DNA from: Capsulimonas corticalis
GTDB lineage: Bacteria > Armatimonadota > Armatimonadia > Armatimonadales > Capsulimonadaceae
Length of the DNA stretch: 64,000 nucleotides
Assembly: GCF_003574315.2 (NCBI RefSeq)
Contig: NZ_AP025739.1
Coordinates: 5,270,001 to 5,334,000, forward strand
Direction of reading: 5' to 3'
Shown here: positions 18,140-27,720 of the stretch, one piece after another
Numbering within the stretch: position 1 is the stretch's first letter
How the letters are laid out: each line of letters opens with the position of its first letter
Notes under the pieces: model-generated
What the model saw: only the letters and a program-made list of their open reading frames with translations
The model's database searches: none
What the model was told of the DNA's origin: nothing
Translations under genes and position numbers: made by a program

Positions 18140-20010
18140 ACATTGTACTCCTGGGGCAAATCCCGCCGAAACGCCGCGTCGAGATTTCGGCGGATCGTCC
18201 CTAGTTCCGCCGGCATTCGCTCACCCAGCAACGTGAACAAGGCTTCGTGAGAGGCCAGATCCTGACGCCACTCGTCCTGATCCACCTGTGTCAAATCTTC
18301 GAAGCGCTCCCGGGAAAACTCTTCCCGGCCCGTCCAATCGATGTCCTCGTAGCGCGGCAGGAAGCCAATTTCGGTTTTGGCGGCGCCGGCGGCGCCTTGC
18401 GTGCGTTCGGCGATCCAGCGCAGGACGCGCAGATTATCGCCGAAGCCGGGCCAGAGATATCGGCCGTCCCCGTCTTTGCGGAACCAGTTGACATGGAAGA
18501 TTGGGGGCGGATCGAGGACACGACGCTCCATGCGCAGCCAGTGTTCGAAATAATCCGCAAGATGGCAGCCGCAAAATGGAAGCATCGCCATGGGATCATG
18601 GCGGGCTTGCCCGACCGCGCCGGCGGCCGCCGCCGTGGTTTCAGAGGCCATCGTCGCGGCGGCGTAGACGCCGTGCGCCCAGTCGAGCGTTTGATAGACC
18701 AGCGGCGCGACCTTCGCGCGCCGCCCGCCGAAGACAAAGGCGGAGATCGGAACGCCGTCGGGGTTTTGCGCCTCGGGATCCAGGCTCGGGCACTGGGCCA
18801 GCGCTACCGTAAAGCGCGCGTTCGGATGCGCGGCGGCGCGGCCGCAGCCGGGCGTCCAGTCCTGACCGCGCCAGTCGATCAAATGCGCGGGCGGCTCCGG
18901 CGTCATGCCTTCCCACCAAACGTCGCCGTCATCCGTCAGCGCCACGTTCGTAAAGAGGGTGTTTTCGCGGATCGTCGCCATGGCGTTTGGGTTGGTCGCT
19001 TCGGATGTCCCAGGAGCCACGCCGAAAAATCCGGCTTCGGGATTGATCGCGCGAAGCTTGCCGCCCTCCCCCACGGTGATCCAGGCGATATCGTCGCCCA
19101 CGGTCGTCACCTTCCAGCCTTCCATGCCCCTGGGAGGGATCAGCATGGACAGATTGGTCTTACCGCAGGCGCTGGGAAACGCGGCGGCGAGATAGGTCTT
19201 TTCGCCTTGGGTGCTTTGCAGGCCAAGAAGGAGCATATGCTCCGCGAGCCAGCCTTCGTCGCGCCCCATAACCGACGCGATACGCAAAGCCAGGCATTTC
19301 TTGCCGAGCAGCGCATTGCCGCCGTATCCGCTGCCGTAGGACCAGATCGCGCGCTCTTCGGGAAAGTGGGCGATATATTTTTCGGGGTTACACGGCCAGG
19401 ACGCGCTGCGCTCACCCGGGGCAAGCGGCGCGCCGACACTATGCAGGCATCGGACAAAGGCGCCGTCTTTGCCAAGCGCGTCCAGCACTGGCCGGCCGAT
19501 CCTCGCTATAAGATGCATGCTGGCGGCGACATAGGGTGAATCCGTGATCTCCACGCCGATCCGCGCGATGCTCGCCCCGATCGGTCCCATGCAAAACGGG
19601 ATCACATACATCGTTCGTCCGCGCATGGCGCCCCGGTACAGGGCCGTCAGCGTCCGTTTCATCTCCCAGGGATCGACCCAATTGTTCGTCGGCCCCGCGT
19701 CGCCTGGGTCCTGGCTGCACAGAAACGTCCGATGCTCCAGCCGCGCCACGTCATCGGCGTCCGAGCGCACCAGAAAGCTGCCGGGCCGCAGACGAGGATT
19801 GAGGCGGATCGCGGTTCCCGATCGGACCATTTCCTCACACACGGCGGCGTACTCTTCCGGCGAACCGTCGCACCAATGGACAGAGTCCGGCTGGCAATGG
19901 CCCGCCATTTCTGAGACCCACGCCTTCAAGCGCGTATGGGCGACGTATTCTGGAAACTCCAATGGGACGATGCTCTCGACGTTCACGGGGACGATTACCT
20001 CTCCAGCCAT
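18136..20010 (-). CDS. pckG: Phosphoenolpyruvate carboxykinase (GTP)
   Basis: The enzyme converts oxaloacetate and GTP to PEP, CO2 and GDP, the entry to gluconeogenesis. The 624-residue product has the GTP-type P-loop in [15 protein letters not shown] with the conserved reactive Cys, a kinase-2 segment around [10 protein letters not shown], and [25 protein letters not shown]. Length is usual for the GTP class. The ATG at 20010 is preferred; a TTG at 20025 would add five residues. In context it would let the cell build sugars from the 2-oxoglutarate that hydroxyproline degradation produces, via oxaloacetate. An MFS transporter gene follows with a four-base overlap. Confidence 0.95.
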   Translation of the reverse strand: MAGEVIVPVNVESIVPLEFPEYVAHTRLKAWVSEMAGHCQPDSVHWCDGSPEEYAAVCEEMVRSGTAIRLNPRLRPGSFLVRSDADDVARLEHRTFLCSQDPGDAGPTNNWVDPWEMKRTLTALYRGAMRGRTMYVIPFCMGPIGASIARIGVEITDSPYVAASMHLIARIGRPVLDALGKDGAFVRCLHSVGAPLAPGERSASWPCNPEKYIAHFPEERAIWSYGSGYGGNALLGKKCLALRIASVMGRDEGWLAEHMLLLGLQSTQGEKTYLAAAFPSACGKTNLSMLIPPRGMEGWKVTTVGDDIAWITVGEGGKLRAINPEAGFFGVAPGTSEATNPNAMATIRENTLFTNVALTDDGDVWWEGMTPEPPAHLIDWRGQDWTPGCGRAAAHPNARFTVALAQCPSLDPEAQNPDGVPISAFVFGGRRAKVAPLVYQTLDWAHGVYAAATMASETTAAAAGAVGQARHDPMAMLPFCGCHLADYFEHWLRMERRVLDPPPIFHVNWFRKDGDGRYLWPGFGDNLRVLRWIAERTQGAAGAAKTEIGFLPRYEDIDWTGREEFSRERFEDLTQVDQDEWRQDLASHEALFTLLGERMPAELGTIRRNLDAAFRRDLPQEYNV

Positions 20011-20165
20011 ATCAACCGGGGCCAAATGATCTCAAGATTATGAAGCGTAACGGAGCGGGGGATAATGGAATTGCGTATCTGAAAATGGAATCGATTGATC
20101 GCGGCGCACGCGCATTTTCTGACGACCAACGGTCAAAATTCTCCATAAATTGATCGTGTAATTCC

Positions 20166-20195
20166 TTGGCTCGCCAGTTCGATTTCTGTTATGAT
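20166..20195 (+). promoter_or_regulatory. Possible promoter of the GH51 gene
   Basis: TTGGCT (20166-20171), an 18-base spacer and TATGAT (20190-20195). The match is moderate. It lies in the 218 bases between the divergent PEP carboxykinase and GH51 genes. Confidence 0.45.
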
Positions 20196-20228
20196 GGAAG
20201 GAGTAACAGTGGCGACAGGAGTTCCAAG

Positions 20229-22691
20229 ATGATATCTCGCACCGTCAGTCAAGCGGTCGTGCTGGCCTGCATGGGCGCGGCGTTCGGCGCGGCAAGCGCC
20301 CGCGCCGCCGAGCCGCCGCCCGGAAAGCTGACGGTGCAGATCGATCAGCCGGGCGCCGCGATCAGCCCCATGCTTTACGGCATGATGACGGAGGAGATCA
20401 ATCATTCCTACGACGGCGGCCTGTATGGCGAGCTGATTCAGAACCGCAGCTTCAAGGACGATCCCGCAAACCCCGTCCACTGGTCTTTCCTTCAGGAAGG
20501 CGGCGCGGCGGGATCGATGGGGCTGGACGGCGCCAAACCGGTCATCGGGGCGCTCTCGGCCAGTCTGAAGCTGACAATCACACACGGCGGCGGACGCGTT
20601 GGCGCGGCGAATGAGGGCTACTGGGGCATCCCCGCGCGGCCGAACACAACGTATCAGGCGTCGTTCTACGCGCGATCGTCCGACACGTTCACCGGCCCGC
20701 TCACACTGGACCTAGAGAGTAACGACGGCGCGCGCGTTTACGCACAGGCGCGGATCGACAAGATCTCCAGCGAGTGGCGCAAGTACCATGTGATGCTAAG
20801 CACCGGCGAGCTCACCCCTTCGGCGGCGAATCGCTTCGTCGTCTCGGCAAGCACACTGGGAACGGTATGGCTCAGTCAGGTCTCGCTTTTTCCCCCGACG
20901 TATCAAAACCGCGCCAATGGCAACCGGATCGACCTGATGCAGAAGATGGCCGCCATGAAGCCGACCTTCCTGCGCCTGCCTGGGGGGAATTATCTGGAAG
21001 GCAACGCGATCGCCGAGCGCTTCGACTGGAAACAGACGATCCACGGCATGGACGACCGGCCCGGCCATCAAGGCCCATGGGGGTACCGGTCCACGGATGG
21101 CCTCGGTCTGCTGGAGTTCTTCGAGTGGTGCGAGGATCTCAAGGTCGAGCCGATCCTGGCCGTCTACGCCGGCTATTCTCTGCCGCCGAAGAATGAAAAG
21201 ATCGATCCCGGCCCCGATCTGGCGCCGTACGTTCAGGACGCGCTCGACGAGATCGAGTACGCCACGGGCGACATCGACACCAAATGGGGCGCCGCGCGCG
21301 CCGCGGACGGCCATCCGGAGCCGTTCAAAATTCAATACGTGGAGATTGGCAATGAAGACTGGTTCGACCCCTCGGGCAGTTACGACGGCCGCTTCGCTCA
21401 GTTCTTCGACGCCATCCGGGCAAAATATCCGTCCTTGAAGCTGATCGCCACCATGCCCGTGCGCAGCCGCGCGGCGGATTTAAATGACGAGCATTTTTAT
21501 CGCAGCCCGGCGGAGATGGCGAAGGACGCGAAGCATTACGACAACTACAAACGCACGGGACCGAAGGTCTTCGTCGGGGAGTGGGCGTCGATCGAGGGGT
21601 CGCCGACGCCGAGCATGAACGCTGCGCTGGGCGACGCCGCCTGGCTGACGGGCCTGGAGCGCAACTCCGACGTTGTTCTGCTTTCGTGCTACGCGCCGAT
21701 GCTGGTGAACGTCAACCCCGACGCCTCGCAATGGGGCACAAATCTGATCGGGTACGACGCGCTCACGAGCTTCGCCTCTCCCTCCTATTACGTGCAGAAG
21801 ATGTTCGGAAGCAATCGGGGCGATGTCGTGCTGCCGGTCGACGTCACGCCGCAAGCCTACCCGGCGGTCACTCCCGCCCCCACGGCCGGCGCGGTCGGCG
21901 TCGGAACCTGGGTGACGCAGGCCGAGTTCAAGGACGCCAGCGTCACGCACGACGGCCGGACGATCTATCAAAAGGACTTCACCAGCGGCGCCGACGATTG
22001 GAAGAAGTCCGGGGGATCCTGGAGCGTGGAGGGCGATGTCCTGAAGGAAACGACGGAGATTGAGAACTGCCGCGCCGTCACGGGATCGCCCATGTGGTCG
22101 GACTACTCCTATAGCGTCAAAGCGCGCAAAACCGCCGGCGCCGAAGGCTTCCTCGTGATGTTCCATGTGAAGGACGACGACAACTACCTCTGGTGGAATG
22201 TCGGTGGCTGGGGAAACTCGCGCGCCGTTCTGGAGCGCTCCGTCAAGGGCGTGAAATCGCAGCTTGGCCCCATCGTTCCCATGCAGGTGGAAACGGGCCG
22301 CTGGTACGATGTCCGTGTCGATGTCCAGGGCCACCACATCCGCTGCTTCCTCGACGGAAAGCTCCTGGAGGAAACCGACGACTTCCTTCCGCCCCCGCCC
22401 GGCCCCGTCATCACCACCGCCAGTCGGGACAAAGCGACCGGAGATGTGATCCTGAAGGTCGTCAACTACCAGCAAAAGCCGCAGAATTTGACCATCGCTC
22501 TCGAAGGCGCAAGCAGCATCGCAAAGACGGCCACGGTCGAGCAAATCGCCGGCAATCCAGACGACGTCAACAGTATCGACGCTCCCAGCAAAATCGCTCC
22601 GACCAAGGCGACGATCAAAACCGGCGGCAAAACGTTCACACATCGCTTTCCGGGTTACTCCGTCAGCGTGATTCGGGTGAAGGCGGAGTGA
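20229..22691 (+). CDS. Secreted GH51 alpha-L-arabinofuranosidase with C-terminal beta-sandwich
   Basis: An 820-residue exported enzyme; the ATG at 20229 follows AGGAG and starts a signal peptide ending near ASARAAEPP. Order: an N-terminal carbohydrate-binding-like sandwich, then the TIM barrel with FLRLPGGNYLEGN, VEIGNEDWF (acid/base Glu near residue 375) and FVGEWAS (nucleophile Glu near 450), all GH51 signatures. Before the last part is inserted a 180-residue domain (about YQKDFTSGADDWKKSGG to FLDGKLLEETDD), a lectin-like sandwich akin to DUF1080/LamG domains. It should remove alpha-linked arabinofuranose from arabinan, arabinoxylan or arabinogalactan proteins. It faces the hydroxyproline operon, with convergent ends. 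Confidence 0.92.
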   Translation: MISRTVSQAVVLACMGAAFGAASARAAEPPPGKLTVQIDQPGAAISPMLYGMMTEEINHSYDGGLYGELIQNRSFKDDPANPVHWSFLQEGGAAGSMGLDGAKPVIGALSASLKLTITHGGGRVGAANEGYWGIPARPNTTYQASFYARSSDTFTGPLTLDLESNDGARVYAQARIDKISSEWRKYHVMLSTGELTPSAANRFVVSASTLGTVWLSQVSLFPPTYQNRANGNRIDLMQKMAAMKPTFLRLPGGNYLEGNAIAERFDWKQTIHGMDDRPGHQGPWGYRSTDGLGLLEFFEWCEDLKVEPILAVYAGYSLPPKNEKIDPGPDLAPYVQDALDEIEYATGDIDTKWGAARAADGHPEPFKIQYVEIGNEDWFDPSGSYDGRFAQFFDAIRAKYPSLKLIATMPVRSRAADLNDEHFYRSPAEMAKDAKHYDNYKRTGPKVFVGEWASIEGSPTPSMNAALGDAAWLTGLERNSDVVLLSCYAPMLVNVNPDASQWGTNLIGYDALTSFASPSYYVQKMFGSNRGDVVLPVDVTPQAYPAVTPAPTAGAVGVGTWVTQAEFKDASVTHDGRTIYQKDFTSGADDWKKSGGSWSVEGDVLKETTEIENCRAVTGSPMWSDYSYSVKARKTAGAEGFLVMFHVKDDDNYLWWNVGGWGNSRAVLERSVKGVKSQLGPIVPMQVETGRWYDVRVDVQGHHIRCFLDGKLLEETDDFLPPPPGPVITTASRDKATGDVILKVVNYQQKPQNLTIALEGASSIAKTATVEQIAGNPDDVNSIDAPSKIAPTKATIKTGGKTFTHRFPGYSVSVIRVKAE

Positions 22692-22756
22692 TTCGGGCGA
22701 CGCCTCCGAACAAAGCGGCTTCTCGTACTCCGTTCAAACCCACTCTCGCGCTTCGC

Positions 22757-23010
22757 GTGCTCCCTCCCGTGTCCTACCCACCCCCGGCGCTTCGGCGCGC
22801 CCTCCGTGTCCTACCTACCCCGGCGATTCCGCGCCACCCCTCCGCGACGGGAAGCGTTGATATGATTGCCTCATACGGGAGCGGCCTGCGATAACACGCT
22901 CTGAAATAACCCTTCCCGTCGCGGAGGGGTCGGCCGAAGGCCGGGGGTAGGTAGAACACGGCGGGGGCGCGTAAAGCGCCGGGGGTTAGGTAGGACACGG
23001 GAGGGAGCAC
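22757..23010. repeat. 254-bp fold-back element with about 96-base arms
   Basis: The left arm 22757-22852 and right arm 22914-23010 are inverted copies with only a few mismatches, around a 61-base centre. Each arm contains two tandem units of about 35-40 bases built on GTGTCCTACCTACCCCCGGC followed by a small GC hairpin. It fills the gap between the convergent GH51 gene and the hydroxyproline operon and carries no open frame of note. It could be a non-autonomous fold-back/MITE-like element or a strong two-way transcription stop. Confidence 0.85.
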
Positions 23011-23058
23011 GGGAAACGAAAAGCCTCAGGATGAGTTTTGGCCACAGAGGAAAGCAGT

Positions 23059-24726
23059 TCACCCGAGAAACTTCCACTCCACATCCAGATCCTGCTCCAG
23101 CGGATCTCCCGTGAGGAGCGCGCGCAAGGTGGGGATCGGCATGCAGTTTTCGCGCAAGACGGCGTCGTGGAATTCGCGGTCGGTCATGCGTCCTCCGTGG
23201 ACCAGTTCCCGGTGAAGGGAATGCATCTGCATGCCGCCGATGAGATAGGCGAGCTGATACAGCGGATCGTAGCCCCCCTCAAAGGAGCGGCGCACTTCGG
23301 CCTCGGCGTTGTCGCGTTCGTGTCCGACCTCGTGGACCAGCATCTCCACGCATTCCGCAGCCGTCATCTCGCCGAGGTGGAAGCCGAGGGAGAAGATCAC
23401 GCGGGCGCAGCGATGCTGGCGCCAGAAGAGCATTCCGATCTTTTCCTGGGGTGTTCGGGCAAAGCCGCGTTCCCAGAGCAGCATCTCCCAGTGCAGAGTC
23501 CAGCCCTCGGTCCAAAATGGCGTGTAAAAAATCTGGCGATACGGACGGTAGCGCTCCTGGCAGAAGCCCTGAAGATGGTGGCCGGGGATGAGCTCGTGAT
23601 GCACCGTGGCGCGGGCGAAATGGCGATTGTTGCCGCGCAGGCTCATCTCTTTTTGCGCGTGCTCCATGTCGTTTGTCGGAAAAGAGATGGAGATGGTCTC
23701 GCCGCCGGTGAAAAAGGGATTGATCTTTTGACGCTCGGCGGACATCATCTCCATCTGCCAGCACTCGCGCGCAAGCGCCGGCACGGTCACTAAATTCTCG
23801 CTCTCCACATAGGCAATGGCCTCATGCGCGAGGTCTCGGACGAGGGCGGTCTGAGCGCCGGGAGCGACGTGGTCCTGCTTGACCAGCTCCAGCGCCGCGC
23901 GCCAGTCATCGCCGCATCCCATCGCGCGCGCCGCCAGGCGAAGTTCGGTTCGGCATGCGAGCATGTCCGCGCGCGCCGCCGCGATCAGCTCTTCCGGGCT
24001 ATAGGCGATCTGCGCGTAGCGCAGTTCATCGCAAAGCGCCGCGCGTCCGATGGGAGCGCCCAAAATAGCCCCCTCGGCGGCGCCGATTGCGGCTTGCCGC
24101 AGAGCGATCGCATACGACTCCAGCGCGGCGTCCAGGCCCCGATAGGGCTTTTCAGCCCACCAAGTGAAGAGCGGATCGTACCCATTGTAAAACTCAAACC
24201 ACCCCGTCAGCATTTCGCGCAGCGCGAGGACAGCTTCGGCCGCGTCGGCGACGATTGTGGGAGACGCAAAGTCTCGATCGGATTCCAGAATCCCCTGCGC
24301 TGTCTTGACCTCGGTCCGCATTCGATCCAGGCGCCGGGCGATCTCGGCGGCGTCGATATCCGACATCTGTTTTCGCCGCGTCTCCAGTTCGGTCAAACAG
24401 GCCGCAAAGGGAAGCAGCGGCTGGGCTGCCGCGAACCGCAGACGCTCCTGCGCCAGACGCCGGGTTTCGGCGTCCAGCAAGCCGGTCAGCAAACGCCAGT
24501 CGCAGCGGTCGTCCCGGCTCAGGTCGTCGTACGGCAGGGCTTCCAGGGCTGAGCGCCATTCCTCTAGAAACGATTCCCGGCGCGCCCAGAACGCCTCGGA
24601 ATAAGGGACGGAGAGCTGACGCTCCAGACAGTTGCGGTCACTGCGAAACCGGGAGATCAATTCCGGCATGCGATCTTTCGCCCCAGCGATTTGGCTCGCG
24701 CGCGCGATGGTGAGAAGTGCGGTCAT
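23059..24726 (-). CDS. DUF885 metallopeptidase-like protein
   Basis: A 555-residue protein with ATVHHELIPGHHLQGF, the HExxPGHH signature of DUF885, and a downstream Glu-rich helix (VEMLVHEVGHERDNAEAEVRR) that could give a third metal ligand. The family is gluzincin-like and probably hydrolyses short peptides. The ATG at 24726 overlaps the stop of the aldehyde dehydrogenase (ATGA), the usual mark of co-translation; the frame runs upstream but there it is a shadow of that gene. There is no signal peptide, so it probably acts on imported peptides. It is the last gene of the operon. Confidence 0.8.
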   Translation of the reverse strand: MTALLTIARASQIAGAKDRMPELISRFRSDRNCLERQLSVPYSEAFWARRESFLEEWRSALEALPYDDLSRDDRCDWRLLTGLLDAETRRLAQERLRFAAAQPLLPFAACLTELETRRKQMSDIDAAEIARRLDRMRTEVKTAQGILESDRDFASPTIVADAAEAVLALREMLTGWFEFYNGYDPLFTWWAEKPYRGLDAALESYAIALRQAAIGAAEGAILGAPIGRAALCDELRYAQIAYSPEELIAAARADMLACRTELRLAARAMGCGDDWRAALELVKQDHVAPGAQTALVRDLAHEAIAYVESENLVTVPALARECWQMEMMSAERQKINPFFTGGETISISFPTNDMEHAQKEMSLRGNNRHFARATVHHELIPGHHLQGFCQERYRPYRQIFYTPFWTEGWTLHWEMLLWERGFARTPQEKIGMLFWRQHRCARVIFSLGFHLGEMTAAECVEMLVHEVGHERDNAEAEVRRSFEGGYDPLYQLAYLIGGMQMHSLHRELVHGGRMTDREFHDAVLRENCMPIPTLRALLTGDPLEQDLDVEWKFLG

Positions 24727-26315
24727 ACGATACCCTCGCGCGTCCAATGATTGTCGACCATCCGCCAGATTCCACGCGGGTTCTCGTCCTGAAGCTCCGG
24801 CGGCAGCAATTCCCTCGGAGCGCCCTGCCAGCAAATCGGACGCAGAAACCGGAAAATCGCCGCAGTCCCCACGGAGGTGGAGCGGCTGTCCGTCGTCGCG
24901 GGATAAGGGCCGCCATGCTGCATCGTCGGCGCGACTTCCACGCCGGTCGGGAATCCATTGAAGATCAAGCGGCCGGCTTTCGTTTCCAGGGTCGTCACAA
25001 GGTCGCGGAACGCGGATAACTCCGATGCGCCGGCGTGCACCGTCGCCGTCAACTGACCTTCCAGACGCCGGGCGACATCGAGCGTTTCCCTGGGATTGCG
25101 GCAGGCGACCACCAGCGTCAGCGGCCCAAAGACTTCCTCGGACAGCGCGTGTGTCTGCAAAAACGTCTCGGCGTCCGTACTGAACACGGATGGCGCGGCC
25201 AGCGCCATGGCCGCATCGGCCTTCTCGGCGGGCGGGGTCTCCAGATGCACGCCGCGCAGCGTTTTCAGGCGCTCCCGGCCATGATGGTAGGCGCTGCAAA
25301 TCCCCATCGTCAGCATCGAAGACGGCGTCTTGGAAACGGCGCGCGCGACCGTCTGTACGAATGCGTCCAGAGCAGGTCCCTGGATACCGACAACAAGCCC
25401 GGGATTCGTGCAGAACTGCCCCACTCCGGCCGTCACGGACTGCGCCAGTCCCGCCGCCAGCGCTTCGCCGCGCTCCGCCAGGGCGCCGGGAAGAATGAAC
25501 ACGGGGTTGACGCTGCCCATTTCAGCATAAACGGGGATCGGCTTCGGACGGCTCGCGGCGATGTCGAACAGCGCGCGGCCCGCGCCCAGCGAACCCGTGA
25601 AGGCGACGGCCTCCAGATCCGGGTGGCGCGCGAGACGGCCGCCGACATCCGCGCGGCCATGCACCATGGAGAAGACTCCTTCGGGCAAGTTCGCTCCCCG
25701 AACGGCCCGAAGGACCGCTTCCCCCACCATCTCCGATGTACCGGGATGCGCGGGATGCGCCTTGACCACCACGGGGCAGCCGGCGGCGAGCGCGGAGGCG
25801 GTGTCGCCGCCGGCCACGGAAAAGGCGAAGGGAAAGTTACTGGCGCCGAAGACAGCCACGGGACCGAGCGGGATCAGCATGCGGCGCATGTCCGGGCGCG
25901 GCAGGGGCGCGCGATCCGGCAAGGCGCGGTCGATCCGCGCATCCACATAAGAGCCTTCGCGGACCAGATCCGCGAACATGCGCAGTTGGCCGACGGTGCG
26001 TCCCCGCTCGCCGGTCAAGCGATCCTTGGGCAGCGCGCTTTCCTGATGCGCGATCTCCAGAAGATCGTCGCCGAGCGCCACGATCTCGTCGGCGATGCGG
26101 CTGAGAAAGTCGGCGCGCGCCTCGGCGGGAAGCGCGCGATAAGGGCCGGCCGCGCCCGCCGCAAGGCTCACCGCGCGGTCGATCTCCTCCGGCGTCGCCT
26201 CGTGGAACACCGTTTTCAGCGCTTGCCCGGTGAGGGTGCTGTATCCCGAAAACGTGATATCCCCCAGAGCGGACGATGTCTCGCCAAGCAAATTGCGGCC
26301 ATGCAGCGTCGTCAT
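24723..26315 (-). CDS. 2-oxoglutarate semialdehyde dehydrogenase (hydroxyproline pathway)
   Basis: A 530-residue aldehyde dehydrogenase of the type that oxidises 2-oxoglutarate semialdehyde (2,5-dioxopentanoate) to 2-oxoglutarate with NAD(P). Seen: GPVAVFGASNFPFAFSVAGG, VAFTGSLGAGRALFDIA (cofactor), PVYAEMGSVNP (general base Glu) and GVGQFCTNPGLVVG (catalytic Cys). The N-terminal TFSGYSTLTGQALKTVFHEAT is typical of this class. It catalyses the fourth and last step of trans-4-hydroxyproline breakdown here; the same enzyme class also serves sugar-acid pathways, but the operon settles the assignment. AAGGAAGAG precedes the ATG; 11 bases separate it from the peptidase gene upstream. Confidence 0.9.
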   Translation of the reverse strand: MTTLHGRNLLGETSSALGDITFSGYSTLTGQALKTVFHEATPEEIDRAVSLAAGAAGPYRALPAEARADFLSRIADEIVALGDDLLEIAHQESALPKDRLTGERGRTVGQLRMFADLVREGSYVDARIDRALPDRAPLPRPDMRRMLIPLGPVAVFGASNFPFAFSVAGGDTASALAAGCPVVVKAHPAHPGTSEMVGEAVLRAVRGANLPEGVFSMVHGRADVGGRLARHPDLEAVAFTGSLGAGRALFDIAASRPKPIPVYAEMGSVNPVFILPGALAERGEALAAGLAQSVTAGVGQFCTNPGLVVGIQGPALDAFVQTVARAVSKTPSSMLTMGICSAYHHGRERLKTLRGVHLETPPAEKADAAMALAAPSVFSTDAETFLQTHALSEEVFGPLTLVVACRNPRETLDVARRLEGQLTATVHAGASELSAFRDLVTTLETKAGRLIFNGFPTGVEVAPTMQHGGPYPATTDSRSTSVGTAAIFRFLRPICWQGAPRELLPPELQDENPRGIWRMVDNHWTREGIV

Positions 26316-26326
26316 AAATCTCTTCC

Positions 26327-27691
26327 TTACTGAAAAGCCAGTTCCCGTACGCCGTCCCCAAGCGTCATTGGAAAGCTCTGGATCAAGCCCCGCGAGGCGA
26401 TTAGCGCCTCCACTTCGCGCAGCTCCAGCGGCGCGCCGGATGTCAGCGCTTCAACCCCGTTTTCGGTGACGGCGACGGTGTCCTCGACTCGAACGTAAAG
26501 CCGCTCCTCCGGGATCCACATCTGCGGGTCGAGCGCAAAGACGAGACCGGGCTCCATCGGACGGTCGAAATACTTGCCGACATCGTGTACGGCCATGCCG
26601 ACGGGGTGCGAGAGGTGCCCTTCAAAGGTCAGGGTCCGGCGCGCCGCCTGCTCGTAGATCGGTTTCGAAAACGCGGTGTTTTCGATGACAATCGCCATGT
26701 CCGCCGCCGCTTCCGCGAGAATCTGGCGCGGGATGACGCCCGGGCGAATGTATTTGAGAAGCGTCTTGTGGTACTCCACGATATAGCCGTACAGCTCGCG
26801 CTGCGTAGCGTCGTACCGGCCGTTCACCGGCCACATGCGGCCGATATCACTTGTGTAGTTCTGGATATCGGGGGCGTAGTCCATCAGCACCAGCTCGCCG
26901 TCTTCGAGGAGACAATGGTTTTGGTAGTAATGCGCGTGCCAGATGTTTCCCGCCGTGGCGATGATCGGGCGATACCCCTCGCTTCGCACGTCGTTCATGC
27001 GATACACATAATCGGCCACCGCGCCCAGTTGATATTCGTAGACGCCGGGGCGCGTCGATCGCATCGCCTCCGCCACGGCGCGCGCGCAGACCGCGCCGGC
27101 CTCGCGCATGACCTCAAGCTCGCGCGGACTCTTGATCAATCGCAGGTCGTGCAAAATCGGCGAAAGGTCATGGATCTCGGCGGCGGGACAGTATCCCGCA
27201 AGGATCTCACGGACACGCTGATCCCGCGACCATCCGGCGCTCCAGGGATCGGCCGCAAGCGACCGGGCCGCCGCGCGCAGGGTATCCTGGCAGGCAAGAC
27301 GGCCTTCCGACGGGCTGTGCGGCGTAAAGATCTTCGCGGCGGTTTCGAGGTGATCCGTCAGGCAGCTGAGCCCCGCGACTTCGTCCACGCCGGAAATGCC
27401 TTTCAGCAGGTCGGCGTCCTCCGCGCCAAGCCCCCCGCCCTCGTTCGCGGCGTGGGGATCGCGATTGGGGACATAAAGCACCGATCGCCGCCGCGCGCCG
27501 TCCATGACCAGATAGCTTTGCGGGACCTCGATGCCGGTCAGGTAGTAAAAATCGTTTGTCTGACGGAATAGCTCAAAGCCCGCCACCGGGCCGGCGCCAT
27601 GCAAAAACGCGCTGACGCCCGATCCGATCCGATCGAACACCTTCTCGCGGCGCGCCGCAAATTCGTCCGCAGTCCAATAAGCCTTTTTCAT
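26327..27691 (-). CDS. Xaa-Pro aminopeptidase (M24B, aminopeptidase P type)
   Basis: A 454-residue cytosolic metallopeptidase that removes the residue before proline, and probably hydroxyproline, from peptide N-termini. The N-terminal domain (RREKVFDRIGSGVSAFLHGAGP) is the aminopeptidase P regulatory domain. The pita-bread domain has VLMDYAPDIQNYTSDIGRMW (two Asp ligands), HLSHPVGMAVHDVG (His), LVFALDPQMW where a Glu is usual, and YVRVEDTVAVTENG (Glu). A GGGAGAGGG ribosome site precedes the ATG. Its place inside the hydroxyproline operon suggests it supplies free hydroxyproline from peptides. Confidence 0.9.
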   Translation of the reverse strand: MKKAYWTADEFAARREKVFDRIGSGVSAFLHGAGPVAGFELFRQTNDFYYLTGIEVPQSYLVMDGARRRSVLYVPNRDPHAANEGGGLGAEDADLLKGISGVDEVAGLSCLTDHLETAAKIFTPHSPSEGRLACQDTLRAAARSLAADPWSAGWSRDQRVREILAGYCPAAEIHDLSPILHDLRLIKSPRELEVMREAGAVCARAVAEAMRSTRPGVYEYQLGAVADYVYRMNDVRSEGYRPIIATAGNIWHAHYYQNHCLLEDGELVLMDYAPDIQNYTSDIGRMWPVNGRYDATQRELYGYIVEYHKTLLKYIRPGVIPRQILAEAAADMAIVIENTAFSKPIYEQAARRTLTFEGHLSHPVGMAVHDVGKYFDRPMEPGLVFALDPQMWIPEERLYVRVEDTVAVTENGVEALTSGAPLELREVEALIASRGLIQSFPMTLGDGVRELAFQ

Positions 27692-27720
27692 GCGACCCTC
27701 TCCCGATGTCTTCGACGACC

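Noticed and set aside
18247-19539. Plus-strand open frame of 430 codons opposite PEP carboxykinase
   Set aside because: Antisense shadow; the minus-strand frame has the GTP-type P-loop and full-length homology.
25035-26333. Plus-strand open frame of 432 codons opposite the aldehyde dehydrogenase
   Set aside because: Antisense shadow; His/Arg-rich with no family features.
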